Below, in pieces: positions 14,839 to 22,699 of a DNA stretch of 32,131 nucleotides. Location: NCBI GenBank assembly GCA_025455795.1, contig JALOLW010000033.1, positions 1-32,131 on the forward strand, written 5' to 3'. The notes under the pieces were generated by a model. That model saw only the letters and a list, made by a program, of their open reading frames with translations. It had not been told where the DNA came from and did no database searches. The position numbers and the translations under genes were made by a program. Every line of letters begins with the position of its first letter. The first letter of the stretch is position 1. This DNA is from Spirosomataceae bacterium (GTDB taxonomy: Bacteria > Bacteroidota > Bacteroidia > Cytophagales > Spirosomataceae).

Positions 14839-16050
14839 TCATTCATTGGCCAAGCTTCCCTCCTCTGAAAGTGTTATTTGATGCTTCATGATCACCATAT
14901 TTTGGTTTTCTTTTTTGCTTTCGTAGGCCAATAAAAGTCCTTGCTTCGTGGCCAAAAGCACGGGGTAAGTAGCATTTTCAAAGTCGGGCGTAAGGTAAGA
15001 AGTACTGAGAATTTTGCCTTTTTTGTCCAACACTCTTAGGCCAATTTTGGTAAAAAAACGCCCTTCTTTTTCCATTGATTCGTCCCAAACTACCACCAAA
15101 TTTTCCCGATAAGACAACAATTGTGGGTGCTTGGCCCGAATGGTCAAGTGGTGCGTAAACAGGCTATCCCCTCCCATTTGCGCTACCCGAACGCCCGACT
15201 GATGCTGCGCCGAAGTGCCACTGAACCAACTCACAAACAGGTCGTTACCCACTTGCGCCATGCTCGGCCCCGTATGCGGACAGGCGGCCACCTGCCAGCC
15301 GTCTGGATACACCGAGCGGGGGTTTGAAAAGGTTTTTCCACCGTTGGTTGAGACCGCGTGCGCCATGTCGCGGATGTTGTCGGCGGCGAGGTCGCGGTAG
15401 GTGACGTGCAGGTGATTTTTGTTGTCTATAAAAAGTACCGTGCGGCAACACTGACAGGCGTTGGAGTCCACCACTACCTCATTGGAGAAACCGCCCTGGG
15501 GCAGCGTTTGCACAAATTTCACGCTGCGACCTTCGTAGTCCCCCATCTTTTCGTCGAGCCACACGATACCCAACTCACCATTGGGCAGACGGGCTATGTC
15601 GCTGAATGAGTGGCCTTTGCCCGCTGTGGCGTCGCGGTGAACAAACGCGGGCTGGCTCCACGTGTTGCCATTGTCTTTGGAAAAACTGTACAGCAAATCG
15701 CCCGCACGGGGCGCTTCTTTGGTTGGGCGACGACGCTCAAAAGTGGCGACAATCGTGCCGTCGGCTTTGAAGGCTACTTTGGGCATTCCTTCGGCATGAA
15801 CCGAAAAATCAGTAGGCGCATTGACCTTCACTTTGGGGCCGAAGGTTTGCCCGTCGTCGGTCGAAACGGCGAAGAAAAAATAACTTTTGTCACCGTCTTT
15901 TTCGGCCCAACTCAACACAGGATTGCCACGGTGGTCGGTGCTGAGGCGCGGCGTAGTTCCCGTCAAATTGGGATTTGAAATGGGTTGGGCATTGTTTTGG
16001 GGCATAAAACCCCAAAACAATGCTGGCAAAAATACGAGGAGATGTTTCAT
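14839..16050 (-). CDS. Secreted BNR/Asp-box propeller-type protein with Cys cluster
   Basis: A 403-residue exported protein (signal peptide about 1-21). Three Asp-box motifs (STDDGQTFGPK, SKDNGNTWSQP, STNGGKTFSNP) show a sialidase-type beta-propeller, but the sialidase Arg triad and FRIP motif are not evident, so I do not call it a sialidase. Striking are C199-x-C201-C202 (NACQCCRT) and C257-x-H259 (ACPHTGP), a potential metal site in a periplasmic protein. The gene starts 13 bp after the TonB-receptor stop and is certainly cotranscribed with it. With the Cys-bearing gene two places upstream, it suggests a role in binding a metal, perhaps copper, for the receptor. A perfect 13-bp inverted repeat sits in its signal-peptide codons. 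Confidence 0.82.
   Translation of the reverse strand: MKHLLVFLPALFWGFMPQNNAQPISNPNLTGTTPRLSTDHRGNPVLSWAEKDGDKSYFFFAVSTDDGQTFGPKVKVNAPTDFSVHAEGMPKVAFKADGTIVATFERRRPTKEAPRAGDLLYSFSKDNGNTWSQPAFVHRDATAGKGHSFSDIARLPNGELGIVWLDEKMGDYEGRSVKFVQTLPQGGFSNEVVVDSNACQCCRTVLFIDNKNHLHVTYRDLAADNIRDMAHAVSTNGGKTFSNPRSVYPDGWQVAACPHTGPSMAQVGNDLFVSWFSGTSAQHQSGVRVAQMGGDSLFTHHLTIRAKHPQLLSYRENLVVVWDESMEKEGRFFTKIGLRVLDKKGKILSTSYLTPDFENATYPVLLATKQGLLLAYESKKENQNMVIMKHQITLSEEGSLANE
15990..16022. repeat. Perfect 13-bp inverted repeat inside the propeller gene start
   Basis: CATTGTTTTGGGG (15990-16002), a 7-base loop and CCCCAAAACAATG (16010-16022). On the mRNA the hairpin begins about 28 bases after the start codon at 16050 and encodes the end of the signal peptide. 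Such a position could slow ribosomes or regulate expression relative to the upstream receptor gene. Confidence 0.75.
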
Positions 16051-16063
16051 GTTATTTTCTGAA

Positions 16064-18424
16064 TTATTTTTTTCCTACAAAATTGTATTGAATACCCATC
16101 ACGAAAGTACGTGGTGATCCTGGCGTAAAAGTAGCGCGGTCGGTGGCGGCGTTGCCTCGGGTCACGTTGTTGGTGTACAGTTCGTCGGTGGCGTTGAGTA
16201 CATTCACAAATACTTCCACCCCTTTCCACTCGTAGCCCGTTCGTATGTTGAGCAGGCTCATGCCTTGCAGGCCAAACGCCGTGCGGTCGTCGTAGCGCGA
16301 CGTATTGACTTGGTTGGTAAACCAGGGCGACAAGTACTGCCACTCGACAGCAACCCGAAAACCTTTGAACCAGCGGGGTTTGTAAAAAATCTCGGTGTTG
16401 GAGCGGAAACGCGGGGCCGAGGGCATATCAAATCCATTTACGTTTTTGACCACGTCGGCGGTGCGTTCTGACAGCACAAATTCCACAAATCGGTGAATAG
16501 AGTGCGCCCCACCTGCCCGCACGAGCCATTCTTTGTTGGGTTTATAGGTCAGCCCAAATTCTACACCACGGTGAAGTGTTCGGCCCGCGCTGCGGCTGTC
16601 GGTCGAGTTGTCGGGAAGGCGCACACTCAGGAGTTCGTCGTAGCCATTCATCTGATAAACCGCCGCGTCCACGTACAGTTTGTTGTTGAGCAACGACGCC
16701 CAACCACCCATCTCTACGTTGTCGAAACGAGCGGGTTGAAGGTTGTAAAAAAACAAGTCGCCGTTGGGGGCGGGCGTAGTGCGGCGACGAAAAACAGCCG
16801 TGACACTCGGCGGGGCAAATCCCTGTGAGTAGTTGGCATACAGCCCTTTGCCTTGCCCCAAATCGTAGGTAAGGCCAATTTTTGGGGTCAATTGTTGGTA
16901 GGCTCTTACACCCGAAGTATTGTCCAAAAAATTGGTATAATCAAAACTCATGCGGTCGAAACGCCCGCCCAATGTGAGCAACAACTGCGGCAAGGGGCGC
17001 ACATCCAACTGGGCGTAGTAGCCCGTGCTGAGGACGTTGGCCTCGTAGTTGCCTACTTTCAAATCGGGGCGTTCACGGACAAACTCGTAGCGTTCTACCG
17101 AGCGGCGGTCGGCCCTCAAAATGGGGTTGAGTTCGGTTTGATAGGCCAAATAATTCACGGGCGAATAGTCGGCAGTAGCTCCTACGAGTAGTTTTGAATT
17201 GAGAAAATCAAACTTTTGGCTGTGCTGGGCAATCAGGCCGTAACTACTGAAAATCGTGTTGTTGATTTCGCCTGCGGCGGTGGTAGCACCCGTGCGCCAG
17301 GTGATGCGAAACGTAGGCTGCATGGGGTAGTCGTTGTAGCGATAAAAACCCGTGACGGTGGTTTCGGAGCGGTCGTTCCAGCGGTGTTCGAGCGTGAGGC
17401 GGCTGCGAAGGGCCTTCACACGGCGGTAGGTAAAATCGGCCACGCTGCGGTACGTGCGGCTGTAATAGGCGATACTGTCCAGACTGCCCCCCATCTGTGA
17501 GTCGTAGTTGTTGTAGCTCCACGTATTGATGAGTTGGGTTTTATCGCTGATTTTGTATTCCAAACGGGCATTGAGGGCCGTTTTGTCAAAGTCCGTGGTC
17601 GTGAGCCAGGAGTTGCGCTGACGCGCCACAAATCCTCCCGCATACACACCGAAGTGTTTGGTGAGCATCCCGCCCGCGCTGTACTGCACCCGTTGGTAGC
17701 CAAACTGATCGGCTTGGAGACCAATTTTTGCGGTAGGTACTGCCGTAGGCCGATGCGTGATAAAATTGATAGCGCCACCTACTGCCTCTGGCCCATACAA
17801 CGACGACGCGGGGCCTTTGACCACCTCCACATTGCTAATGGCGAAGATGTTCTGTTCGATGAGGGCGTTGTGGTTAAAAAGTCCCATCGGACGAATCGGC
17901 ACGCCGTCTTCCATGTACAAAAAGTACGAATTGAGGGTCAGCGGCTGCCGAATACTCATGCCGTGTTGTTCGTTGTTGAGATTGAGCATCACCACGCCCG
18001 GGGCTTTGTTGATAAGCTCGTAAATATTGACGGGTTTGGTATCGTTGAGCAACTGGTTCGACAGTTTGGCGATGGCCACGGGGGCTTCGGTGCGTTTTTG
18101 GGCTTCGCGGCTGGCCGTTACGACCACCTGCTGCAACTCCGAAACCGAGGGTTCGAGAGCCACTTGGAGAGCGGTTTGAGCGGGAATTTCAACAGTTTGG
18201 TAGCCTATGGCCGATATGACGATGGTTGCTGTGGTGGAGGGTATCGAAAAAGCCCCCATGGCATCGGTGACAGTGCCGACGTTGCCATTTTTGATTTTGA
18301 CGGTGACGCCTACAATCGGCTCTTTGCTGTGAGCATCGAAGATTTTGCCTTTGATTTGTTGGGCAAAAAGTGGACTGCTGCCCATTACAAGGCACAATAA
18401 GCCCAATATGAAGTTGGATTTCAT
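16064..18424 (-). CDS. TonB-dependent outer-membrane receptor
   Basis: A 786-residue ligand-gated porin of the outer membrane. Order of parts: signal peptide 1-21 (cleavage near LFAQ), a carboxypeptidase-regulatory-like domain (about 23-93, GKIFDAHSKEPIVGVTVKI), a TonB-box-like ELQQVVVTASR (96-106), a plug domain with NVEVVKGPASSLYGPEAVGG, and a 22-strand barrel ending in an aromatic C-terminal strand. There is no SusD partner, so a glycan role is unlikely; length and plug resemble siderophore/metal/vitamin receptors. The neighbours (a Cys-motif membrane protein upstream, a Cys-cluster secreted protein 13 bp downstream, nosZ operon further upstream) favour copper or a copper chelate. That is inference. 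Confidence 0.93.
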   Translation of the reverse strand: MKSNFILGLLCLVMGSSPLFAQQIKGKIFDAHSKEPIVGVTVKIKNGNVGTVTDAMGAFSIPSTTATIVISAIGYQTVEIPAQTALQVALEPSVSELQQVVVTASREAQKRTEAPVAIAKLSNQLLNDTKPVNIYELINKAPGVVMLNLNNEQHGMSIRQPLTLNSYFLYMEDGVPIRPMGLFNHNALIEQNIFAISNVEVVKGPASSLYGPEAVGGAINFITHRPTAVPTAKIGLQADQFGYQRVQYSAGGMLTKHFGVYAGGFVARQRNSWLTTTDFDKTALNARLEYKISDKTQLINTWSYNNYDSQMGGSLDSIAYYSRTYRSVADFTYRRVKALRSRLTLEHRWNDRSETTVTGFYRYNDYPMQPTFRITWRTGATTAAGEINNTIFSSYGLIAQHSQKFDFLNSKLLVGATADYSPVNYLAYQTELNPILRADRRSVERYEFVRERPDLKVGNYEANVLSTGYYAQLDVRPLPQLLLTLGGRFDRMSFDYTNFLDNTSGVRAYQQLTPKIGLTYDLGQGKGLYANYSQGFAPPSVTAVFRRRTTPAPNGDLFFYNLQPARFDNVEMGGWASLLNNKLYVDAAVYQMNGYDELLSVRLPDNSTDSRSAGRTLHRGVEFGLTYKPNKEWLVRAGGAHSIHRFVEFVLSERTADVVKNVNGFDMPSAPRFRSNTEIFYKPRWFKGFRVAVEWQYLSPWFTNQVNTSRYDDRTAFGLQGMSLLNIRTGYEWKGVEVFVNVLNATDELYTNNVTRGNAATDRATFTPGSPRTFVMGIQYNFVGKK

Positions 18425-18439
18425 GCGAATAGCCCCCTG

Positions 18440-18450
18440 CCCCGACGGGG
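18440..18450. promoter_or_regulatory. GC hairpin in the TonB-receptor leader
   Basis: CCCCG-A-CGGGG lies 16-26 bases before the receptor ATG, where it may limit ribosome access. The core resembles the hairpin at 5985-6003. Confidence 0.35.
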
Positions 18451-18536
18451 AGTTTTTTGGTGATACGAGGCGTTTGTTTTTGATTGAAAATAAGGCTGTT
18501 GAGTGACAAACAGCGAATCTTGCAGAACACAGATTG

Positions 18537-18620
18537 CCGCGGCGGCGGACCGTACAGATTGAACGGGTCTGAACGGATAAAAAACAGCTTCTGTTTCATC
18601 AGTTCAATCCGCCGCTGCGG
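18537..18620. repeat. Nested inverted repeats in the leader between the Cys protein and TonB receptor genes
   Basis: Outer arms CCGCGGCGGCGGA (18537-18549) and TCCGCCGCTGCGG (18608-18620) pair with one mismatch. Inside, TTGAAC (18559-18564) pairs with GTTCAA (18602-18607), and AAACAG-CTT-CTGTTT (18582-18596) makes an apical hairpin. The structure lies about 110-200 bases before the receptor start. It could be a structured RNA leader or a repeat element; no known riboswitch consensus was recognised. Confidence 0.55.
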
Positions 18621-18637
18621 TTTTCTATCAACGCAAT

Positions 18638-19030
18638 CTAAACAAACGCAGGAGGGCGTAGCAACGCGGGGGAGTAGTCGGTGAGTGGGCGCGACTGGTA
18701 GGAAAATAAAGTAGTAGTTTTTACTTCAAAAATTTTGCTTAGAAACAGGTCAAAAAGTTGGTCGTCAAAGACATCTTCCAGCACTTTTTTGATGTTGTGG
18801 CTTTGGCGTTCGGCTTCGTTTTGGGCTTTTTCTTCGGCTATTTTGGAGAGGGTTTTGGCCAGATAACATTTACCATCGCAGTGCAGCTCAGGCTTGAAGC
18901 GATTTTCGCAGAGATGCTGTACGATGTAGTCTTTGCGTAACTCAAAATCCAAATACACCACTGGCACGAGCAGCGTTTTGATGCTGACCAAGGCCAATAA
19001 AAGCAATGCTATGTGGTTTTTGAACGACAT
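18638..19030 (-). CDS. Small membrane-anchored protein with C-x9-C-x3-C motif
   Basis: A 130-residue protein. Residues 6-28 are a hydrophobic signal or anchor. It is followed by a Cys/His motif, C41 ENR ... H50 C51 DGK C55, with a short spacing that suits metal binding. The rest is polar and charged (coiled-coil-like EEKAQNEAERQ, about 68-78) and ends in a Pro-rich tail. I know similar small proteins with this motif beside TonB receptors in Bacteroidota, without an assigned function. It has its own candidate promoter and precedes the receptor by 213 bp. A periplasmic copper or other metal relay is a reasonable guess, not a demonstrated role. Confidence 0.78.
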   Translation of the reverse strand: MSFKNHIALLLLALVSIKTLLVPVVYLDFELRKDYIVQHLCENRFKPELHCDGKCYLAKTLSKIAEEKAQNEAERQSHNIKKVLEDVFDDQLFDLFLSKIFEVKTTTLFSYQSRPLTDYSPALLRPPAFV

Positions 19031-19050
19031 AATTGGGTGAAACCGTGTTG

Positions 19051-19080
19051 CAAATATAAACGAAATAGGTCAAATATAAA
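19051..19080 (-). promoter_or_regulatory. Tandem -7-like boxes / direct repeat before the Cys-protein gene
   Basis: CAAATATAAA occurs exactly at 19051-19060 and 19071-19080, a 20-bp period (two helical turns). Each repeat contains, on the minus strand, TATATTTG, a full TAnnTTTG match. They may be two alternative promoters or a regulator site overlapping one. No convincing TTTG -33 box stands at the usual distance. Confidence 0.55.
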
Positions 19081-19098
19081 TTGATTTCGGTCAGTTTT

Positions 19099-19389
19099 TT
19101 ACCTAAACAACATCATCTTGAAATCAGTCAGGGCATTGACCGAATGTTGTTGTTTGGCCTTGAACGAAAGCCCGTCGCCTGGTGATAAAAATATGGCTTC
19201 GCCTTCCAAATTGAAGTTGGCGTTGCCTTCCAAGACGTAAATAAACGCATCGGTCGGCGAGGCGTGCGGGTCGAGTCGCTCGCCTTTTTGGAGGCTAATG
19301 AGCACCACCCGAAAATGCTCATTCGCCTCCAATTTTTTGGTTTTGACACCTTCGTAAGGCACCAAATCGGGTACGTTGTGTAACAGCAT
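19099..19389 (-). CDS. Small cupin-domain protein
   Basis: A 96-residue single cupin barrel. Cupin motif 1 is partial (KGERLDPHASPTDAFIYVLEG, about 35-55, with H42 and the Glu of VLEG) and motif 2 is LSPGDGLSFKAKQQHSV (about 68-84, with H81). The reduced His set leaves metal binding uncertain. It starts 12 bp after the fasciclin gene stop, so it belongs to the same transcript as the nos genes. Small cupins of this kind are often sensors or storage proteins; the role here is unknown. Confidence 0.85.
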   Translation of the reverse strand: MLLHNVPDLVPYEGVKTKKLEANEHFRVVLISLQKGERLDPHASPTDAFIYVLEGNANFNLEGEAIFLSPGDGLSFKAKQQHSVNALTDFKMMLFR

Positions 19390-19401
19390 GGCCGTAAGCG
19401 A

Positions 19402-19947
19402 TTATTTGGGAACTACCACCGCATCAATGACGTGAACGTAGCCATTGGAGGCCCGTACCGAAGCCAAAATCTTGGCATCGCCGATATAGACATCTTTGCC
19501 TTTCACTTTGAAAGTGGCGTTGGTGCCGTCCACCATGCCCATGCTTTGGCCGTCTTGAAAGAAATCGGCAGCCAGCGCAGAGGTCATCACGTGGTGTTCC
19601 AAAATGGCTTTGAGTTTGTCTAAATTTTCGGGTTTGAGCAAATCTTCCACCGTACCAGCGGGGAGTTTGTCAAAGGCCGCGTTGGTGGGGGCAAATACCG
19701 TAAACGGCCCCGCGTTGGAGAGGGCATCTACCAAGCCCGCTGCTTGCACGGCTTTCACGAGGGTGGTATGGTCGGGCGAGCCAACGGCCACTTTGACTAC
19801 GTCTTTCTGGGAGTCATCGTCTTGCACGCCCGACTGTCCTGCGGCGGGGGCTTCGGTAGTGGTAGTAGTTTGGTTGTCTGATTGTTGTGACGATTGGCAG
19901 GCCGCCATCAATACGACTACCGCCAAAGAAAAGAATTGAATTTTCAT
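19402..19947 (-). CDS. Fasciclin (FAS1)-domain lipoprotein
   Basis: A 181-residue lipoprotein: signal with lipobox LMAAC (Cys17), a low-complexity Thr/Ala/Gln linker (about 18-50), then one FAS1 domain. The family boxes are FTVFAPTNAAFDKLPAG (82-98) and a C-terminal NGYVHVIDAVVVPK (168-181). It lies 44 bp after the NosFY stop and directly before the cupin. FAS1 domains mediate adhesion or bind small ligands; its place within the nos transcript suggests a periplasmic or outer-membrane role in N2O respiration, but this is context only. Confidence 0.9.
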   Translation of the reverse strand: MKIQFFSLAVVVLMAACQSSQQSDNQTTTTTEAPAAGQSGVQDDDSQKDVVKVAVGSPDHTTLVKAVQAAGLVDALSNAGPFTVFAPTNAAFDKLPAGTVEDLLKPENLDKLKAILEHHVMTSALAADFFQDGQSMGMVDGTNATFKVKGKDVYIGDAKILASVRASNGYVHVIDAVVVPK

Positions 19948-19965
19948 TTTTTGGAAAGGTTTAAA

Positions 19966-20090
19966 TTGTCAAAAAAATTGGTCGTGAAAAATTATGGAAC
20001 TCTGACAATTTTTGTGGCTAACCTCATCCCCATCCCTTCTCCTGCCAGGAGAAGGGGGCAATACATAGTCCCTCTCCTGACAGGAGAGGG
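19966..20090. mobile_element. MITE/REP-like palindromic element, copy 2, forming the nosFY 3' end
   Basis: 19996-20038 and 20040-20075 are identical to copy 1 (4503-4545 and 4563-4598). Palindromes CTTCTCCTG-C-CAGGAGAAG (20037-20055) and CCCTCTCCTG-A-CAGGAGAGGG (20070-20090) mark the core. The right terminal repeat of copy 1 is absent, but an AAATTGTCA half lies at 19972-19980 facing TGACAATTT. The element is read through by the nosFY frame on the minus strand. Confidence 0.8.
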
Positions 20091-21449
20091 ATACAAATCC
20101 TTTTTGCTAAAAATCCGCGTGGCTACGGCCACTGGCCAAGCGACCCAGACCAAAAGCACCGCTAACGCCACCAAAAGGCCGTATTGGGTACTGAAAAAAT
20201 CTTGGAAAACCGCCCCCGTGAAGCCCATCAACGCCGAAATGTCCATTTTCATCAGCACCATCACCCGCGCCAAATCAGTAGGGTTGAGGGCGGTGAGGAG
20301 CAGCATGGGTTTTTCGAGGGGATAATCGCTGAACGAAAACAAAATGCCCAGCACCAGCCCGTCATAAACCAGCGCAAAATAAAACCACAGGACCAAGGCC
20401 AGTCCGATGCCTTTGGCTTTGTCGCGGGTGACGACTGCCGCCAAAAACGCCAACGAAACGAAAGTAAGGGTAAGTAGCAACCCGCTGATAATCAGTACGG
20501 CACCGCGTTGGCTTCCGTCAAACAGCACCGTAGGCACGCCCAAGCCCACCAAAAACGCCAAACTCAACGAGGCCGCCACGCCCGCGTACTCGCTCAGAAA
20601 AATCCGCTGCCGACTTAGCGGCTGCGCCAGTAGCAGTTCGATAAATTCGTAGGAATTGTAAAAATGAATGGTCGAAAAAATGATGCTGACCAGCGGCACT
20701 ACCATCAAAATGATATTGAGCAGGCTCAAAAGCCCTTTGTTGGAGTCGGATTCAAACCCGAAAAAACTGAGCGTAATGGCCAGCAACAACGCGGTGTAGC
20801 CCAGCACGAAGCGGTTGCGAACAATGTCGTACAGGACGTATTTGGTGATTTTGTTCATTGTCTTTTCGAGGTCGTCTAAGTCGGCCATGACGTGGGAGGT
20901 AATCAAAATCAGCTTGCCTTTGGCGTGTTCGCGTTGGATTTTTTCTTTCAACAACTCACTCGCCAACGGGTCCAACCCCGCCGTGGGTTCGTCGAGAATC
21001 AGCACGGGCGGGTCAAACAAAAACGCCAGCGCCGCGCTTACTTTCTGTTTGGTTCCTCCCGACAGCGTGCCGAGGGCTTTGTCAAACATGGCTCGTAGTC
21101 CAAACGTGTCGAGCAGGTCTTCGTCGAGGGTATTGCTATTTCCTTTTCGCAAGTCCTTCATCATTTCAAACAACTGCCTGATTTTCAGATTGGCAGGGTA
21201 ATGCCCAATCTGCGGCATATAACCGATTTGGGTGCGGTACTGATACGCGCCTTGTACGGGTTGATTGTCAAAATAGACCGTTCCTGCATCGGGAATGACC
21301 AATCCCAAAAGGATTTTGATGAGCGTGGTTTTGCCCGAGCCATTGGGGCCAATCACGGCCACGGCGCGGCCTCGCTCCAAGCGCACGTTTACATCGCGCA
21401 AGACGGTCAGCTTGCCAAATGATTTGTGAATATGTTCGGTACGAATCAT
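19992..21449 (-). CDS. NosF-NosY fusion: ABC ATPase joined to permease
   Basis: One 485-residue frame equals two normally separate nos genes. Residues 1-197 are NosF-like: Walker A GPNGSGKT (34-41), Q-loop region GYMPQIGHYPANL (76-88), signature LSGGTKQKV (129-137), Walker B VLILDEP (149-155), H-loop ITSHVM (H186). The sequence then passes from DLDDLEKT straight to M198 NKITKYVLYDI, the usual NosY start, so the normal NosF C-terminal tail is missing. Residues 198-452 are a six-span permease ending RIFSKKDL. The last 33 residues (453-485) are encoded by a palindromic repeat that also supplies the stop. NosFY with NosD delivers sulfur for CuZ assembly. The start overlaps nosD by ATGA. Fusion may be real or result from a deletion/assembly error. 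Confidence 0.9.
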   Translation of the reverse strand: MIRTEHIHKSFGKLTVLRDVNVRLERGRAVAVIGPNGSGKTTLIKILLGLVIPDAGTVYFDNQPVQGAYQYRTQIGYMPQIGHYPANLKIRQLFEMMKDLRKGNSNTLDEDLLDTFGLRAMFDKALGTLSGGTKQKVSAALAFLFDPPVLILDEPTAGLDPLASELLKEKIQREHAKGKLILITSHVMADLDDLEKTMNKITKYVLYDIVRNRFVLGYTALLLAITLSFFGFESDSNKGLLSLLNIILMVVPLVSIIFSTIHFYNSYEFIELLLAQPLSRQRIFLSEYAGVAASLSLAFLVGLGVPTVLFDGSQRGAVLIISGLLLTLTFVSLAFLAAVVTRDKAKGIGLALVLWFYFALVYDGLVLGILFSFSDYPLEKPMLLLTALNPTDLARVMVLMKMDISALMGFTGAVFQDFFSTQYGLLVALAVLLVWVAWPVAVATRIFSKKDLYPSPVRRGTMYCPLLLAGEGMGMRLATKIVRVP

Positions 21450-22699
21450 CGGAGTCGGTTGGGTTTCATTTGAGGAGTTTCGTCTTTGAGGGCTTCGGGC
21501 GTGAAGCTCGGAATGATTTTTTCGATGCGGTCGAGCAGCATCACCGTAAAACTCCGCATCAGCATCATGGCTTGGGGTAGCCGCTCAATGACCGTGGCGT
21601 AAAGACTCACGGGCCGAAAAGGCACGTCGCCGATACCGTCGCGGTTGAGGTCGTAGCCTTCGTATTTGTCCCAGTAGTTGTGCGTCACTTTGTTGAGTAC
21701 CACGTCGCCGTTGGTGGCTACGTCGAAGGTATTGCCTCTGAAATTGCTGTAACTGAGGGTATTGTCGTCGCAGTTGGCTTGCACGCGCACGGCGTAGCCA
21801 TTTTCTACAAAATCATTTTTGGTAAAGACCGACCGACTGCATCCTTCCATATAGACCCCGATGGTGTTGGTCCGAAAGATATTTTGCTCAATGTGGCTGT
21901 CCGAAATGTCTTTCAAGAGTAGTCCGTAAGCCGCGCCACCCCAATTTCGCTCAAAGACATTGTGCTGCATGGTCACAAATTTGGTGTACATGACCGCCAC
22001 CCCCGCGCCATTTTGGTGGAAGTGATTGTAGCGATAGGCGTTGTTGTGCGAAAACATAAAATGCAGGCCGTAGCGGATGTTTTGGTGGCTGTCGTTGCGC
22101 TCAATGATGGAGTTGGTCACAAACTCAAAATAAATTCCGTCGCGGTGGCCTTGCACGTGGTTGTCGGTGATAAAGACGCTGTCGCACTTCCAAGCGTGGA
22201 TGCCATTGCCCGTATTTTGTTCTTCTTGCGGATTACCGCGCACGTCGTTGTTTTTGACCAAACAATGGTCAGAAGCCGACAGATAAATGCCAAAGTAGCA
22301 GTTGCGGAGGCGGTTGCCTACGACCCGCACGTAGCTCGATTCGAGAATTTTGATGGCTGCCCAATCAATCATACTTGTTACGCCTACGTTTTCAAATTGA
22401 ATGCCCTCGATGCTCACGCCGTCGGCTTTGATGGTAAAAATCTCACCTTTTTGCTGGATGTCCAACACGGGAAAGCCCCGTCCGATGACCGTCAGTGGTT
22501 TGTCAATGACGATGTTGCTGACGCGATACAAGCCCTTCTCAATCAAGACAGTATCAAAGGCACTGGCCGTGGCGATGACACGGGCGAGGTGTTGAGAAGG
22601 CGTTATTGTCCATACCTTGGCCCGTGCATTTGTTGCCATCAAACAGGCCAAAAAGAGCAGTAGGATTGTGGGACGATATTTCCAATCAAAAAAGCGCAT
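21446..22699 (-). CDS. nosD: NosD, periplasmic copper-site maturation protein
   Basis: Periplasmic right-handed beta-helix protein (CASH/NosD family) needed with NosFY for sulfur supply to the CuZ cluster. I take the ATG at 22699 (417 residues): it gives a typical signal peptide (hydrophobic PTILLLFLACLMATNARA, about 10-27); an upstream ATG at 22846 would add 49 residues overlapping nosL and hide it. Repeats such as VVGNRLRNCYFGIYLSAS, NDVRGNPQEEQNTGNGIHAW and IIERNDSHQNIRYGLHFMFS show the stacked Asn/Gly-rich helix turns. Near the end DKYEGYDLNRDGIGDVPFRP is the conserved NosD signature. The gene overlaps the nosL stop by 14 bp and the nosFY start by 4 bp. Confidence 0.93.
   Translation of the reverse strand: MRFFDWKYRPTILLLFLACLMATNARAKVWTITPSQHLARVIATASAFDTVLIEKGLYRVSNIVIDKPLTVIGRGFPVLDIQQKGEIFTIKADGVSIEGIQFENVGVTSMIDWAAIKILESSYVRVVGNRLRNCYFGIYLSASDHCLVKNNDVRGNPQEEQNTGNGIHAWKCDSVFITDNHVQGHRDGIYFEFVTNSIIERNDSHQNIRYGLHFMFSHNNAYRYNHFHQNGAGVAVMYTKFVTMQHNVFERNWGGAAYGLLLKDISDSHIEQNIFRTNTIGVYMEGCSRSVFTKNDFVENGYAVRVQANCDDNTLSYSNFRGNTFDVATNGDVVLNKVTHNYWDKYEGYDLNRDGIGDVPFRPVSLYATVIERLPQAMMLMRSFTVMLLDRIEKIIPSFTPEALKDETPQMKPNRLR

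Noticed and set aside
14839..16050. Calling the Asp-box protein a sialidase
   Set aside because: Asp boxes are structural; FRIP and the Arg triad are not visible.
18425..18637. Cobalamin or TPP riboswitch before the TonB receptor
   Set aside because: No B12-box or TPP core consensus was seen; only simple nested inverted repeats.
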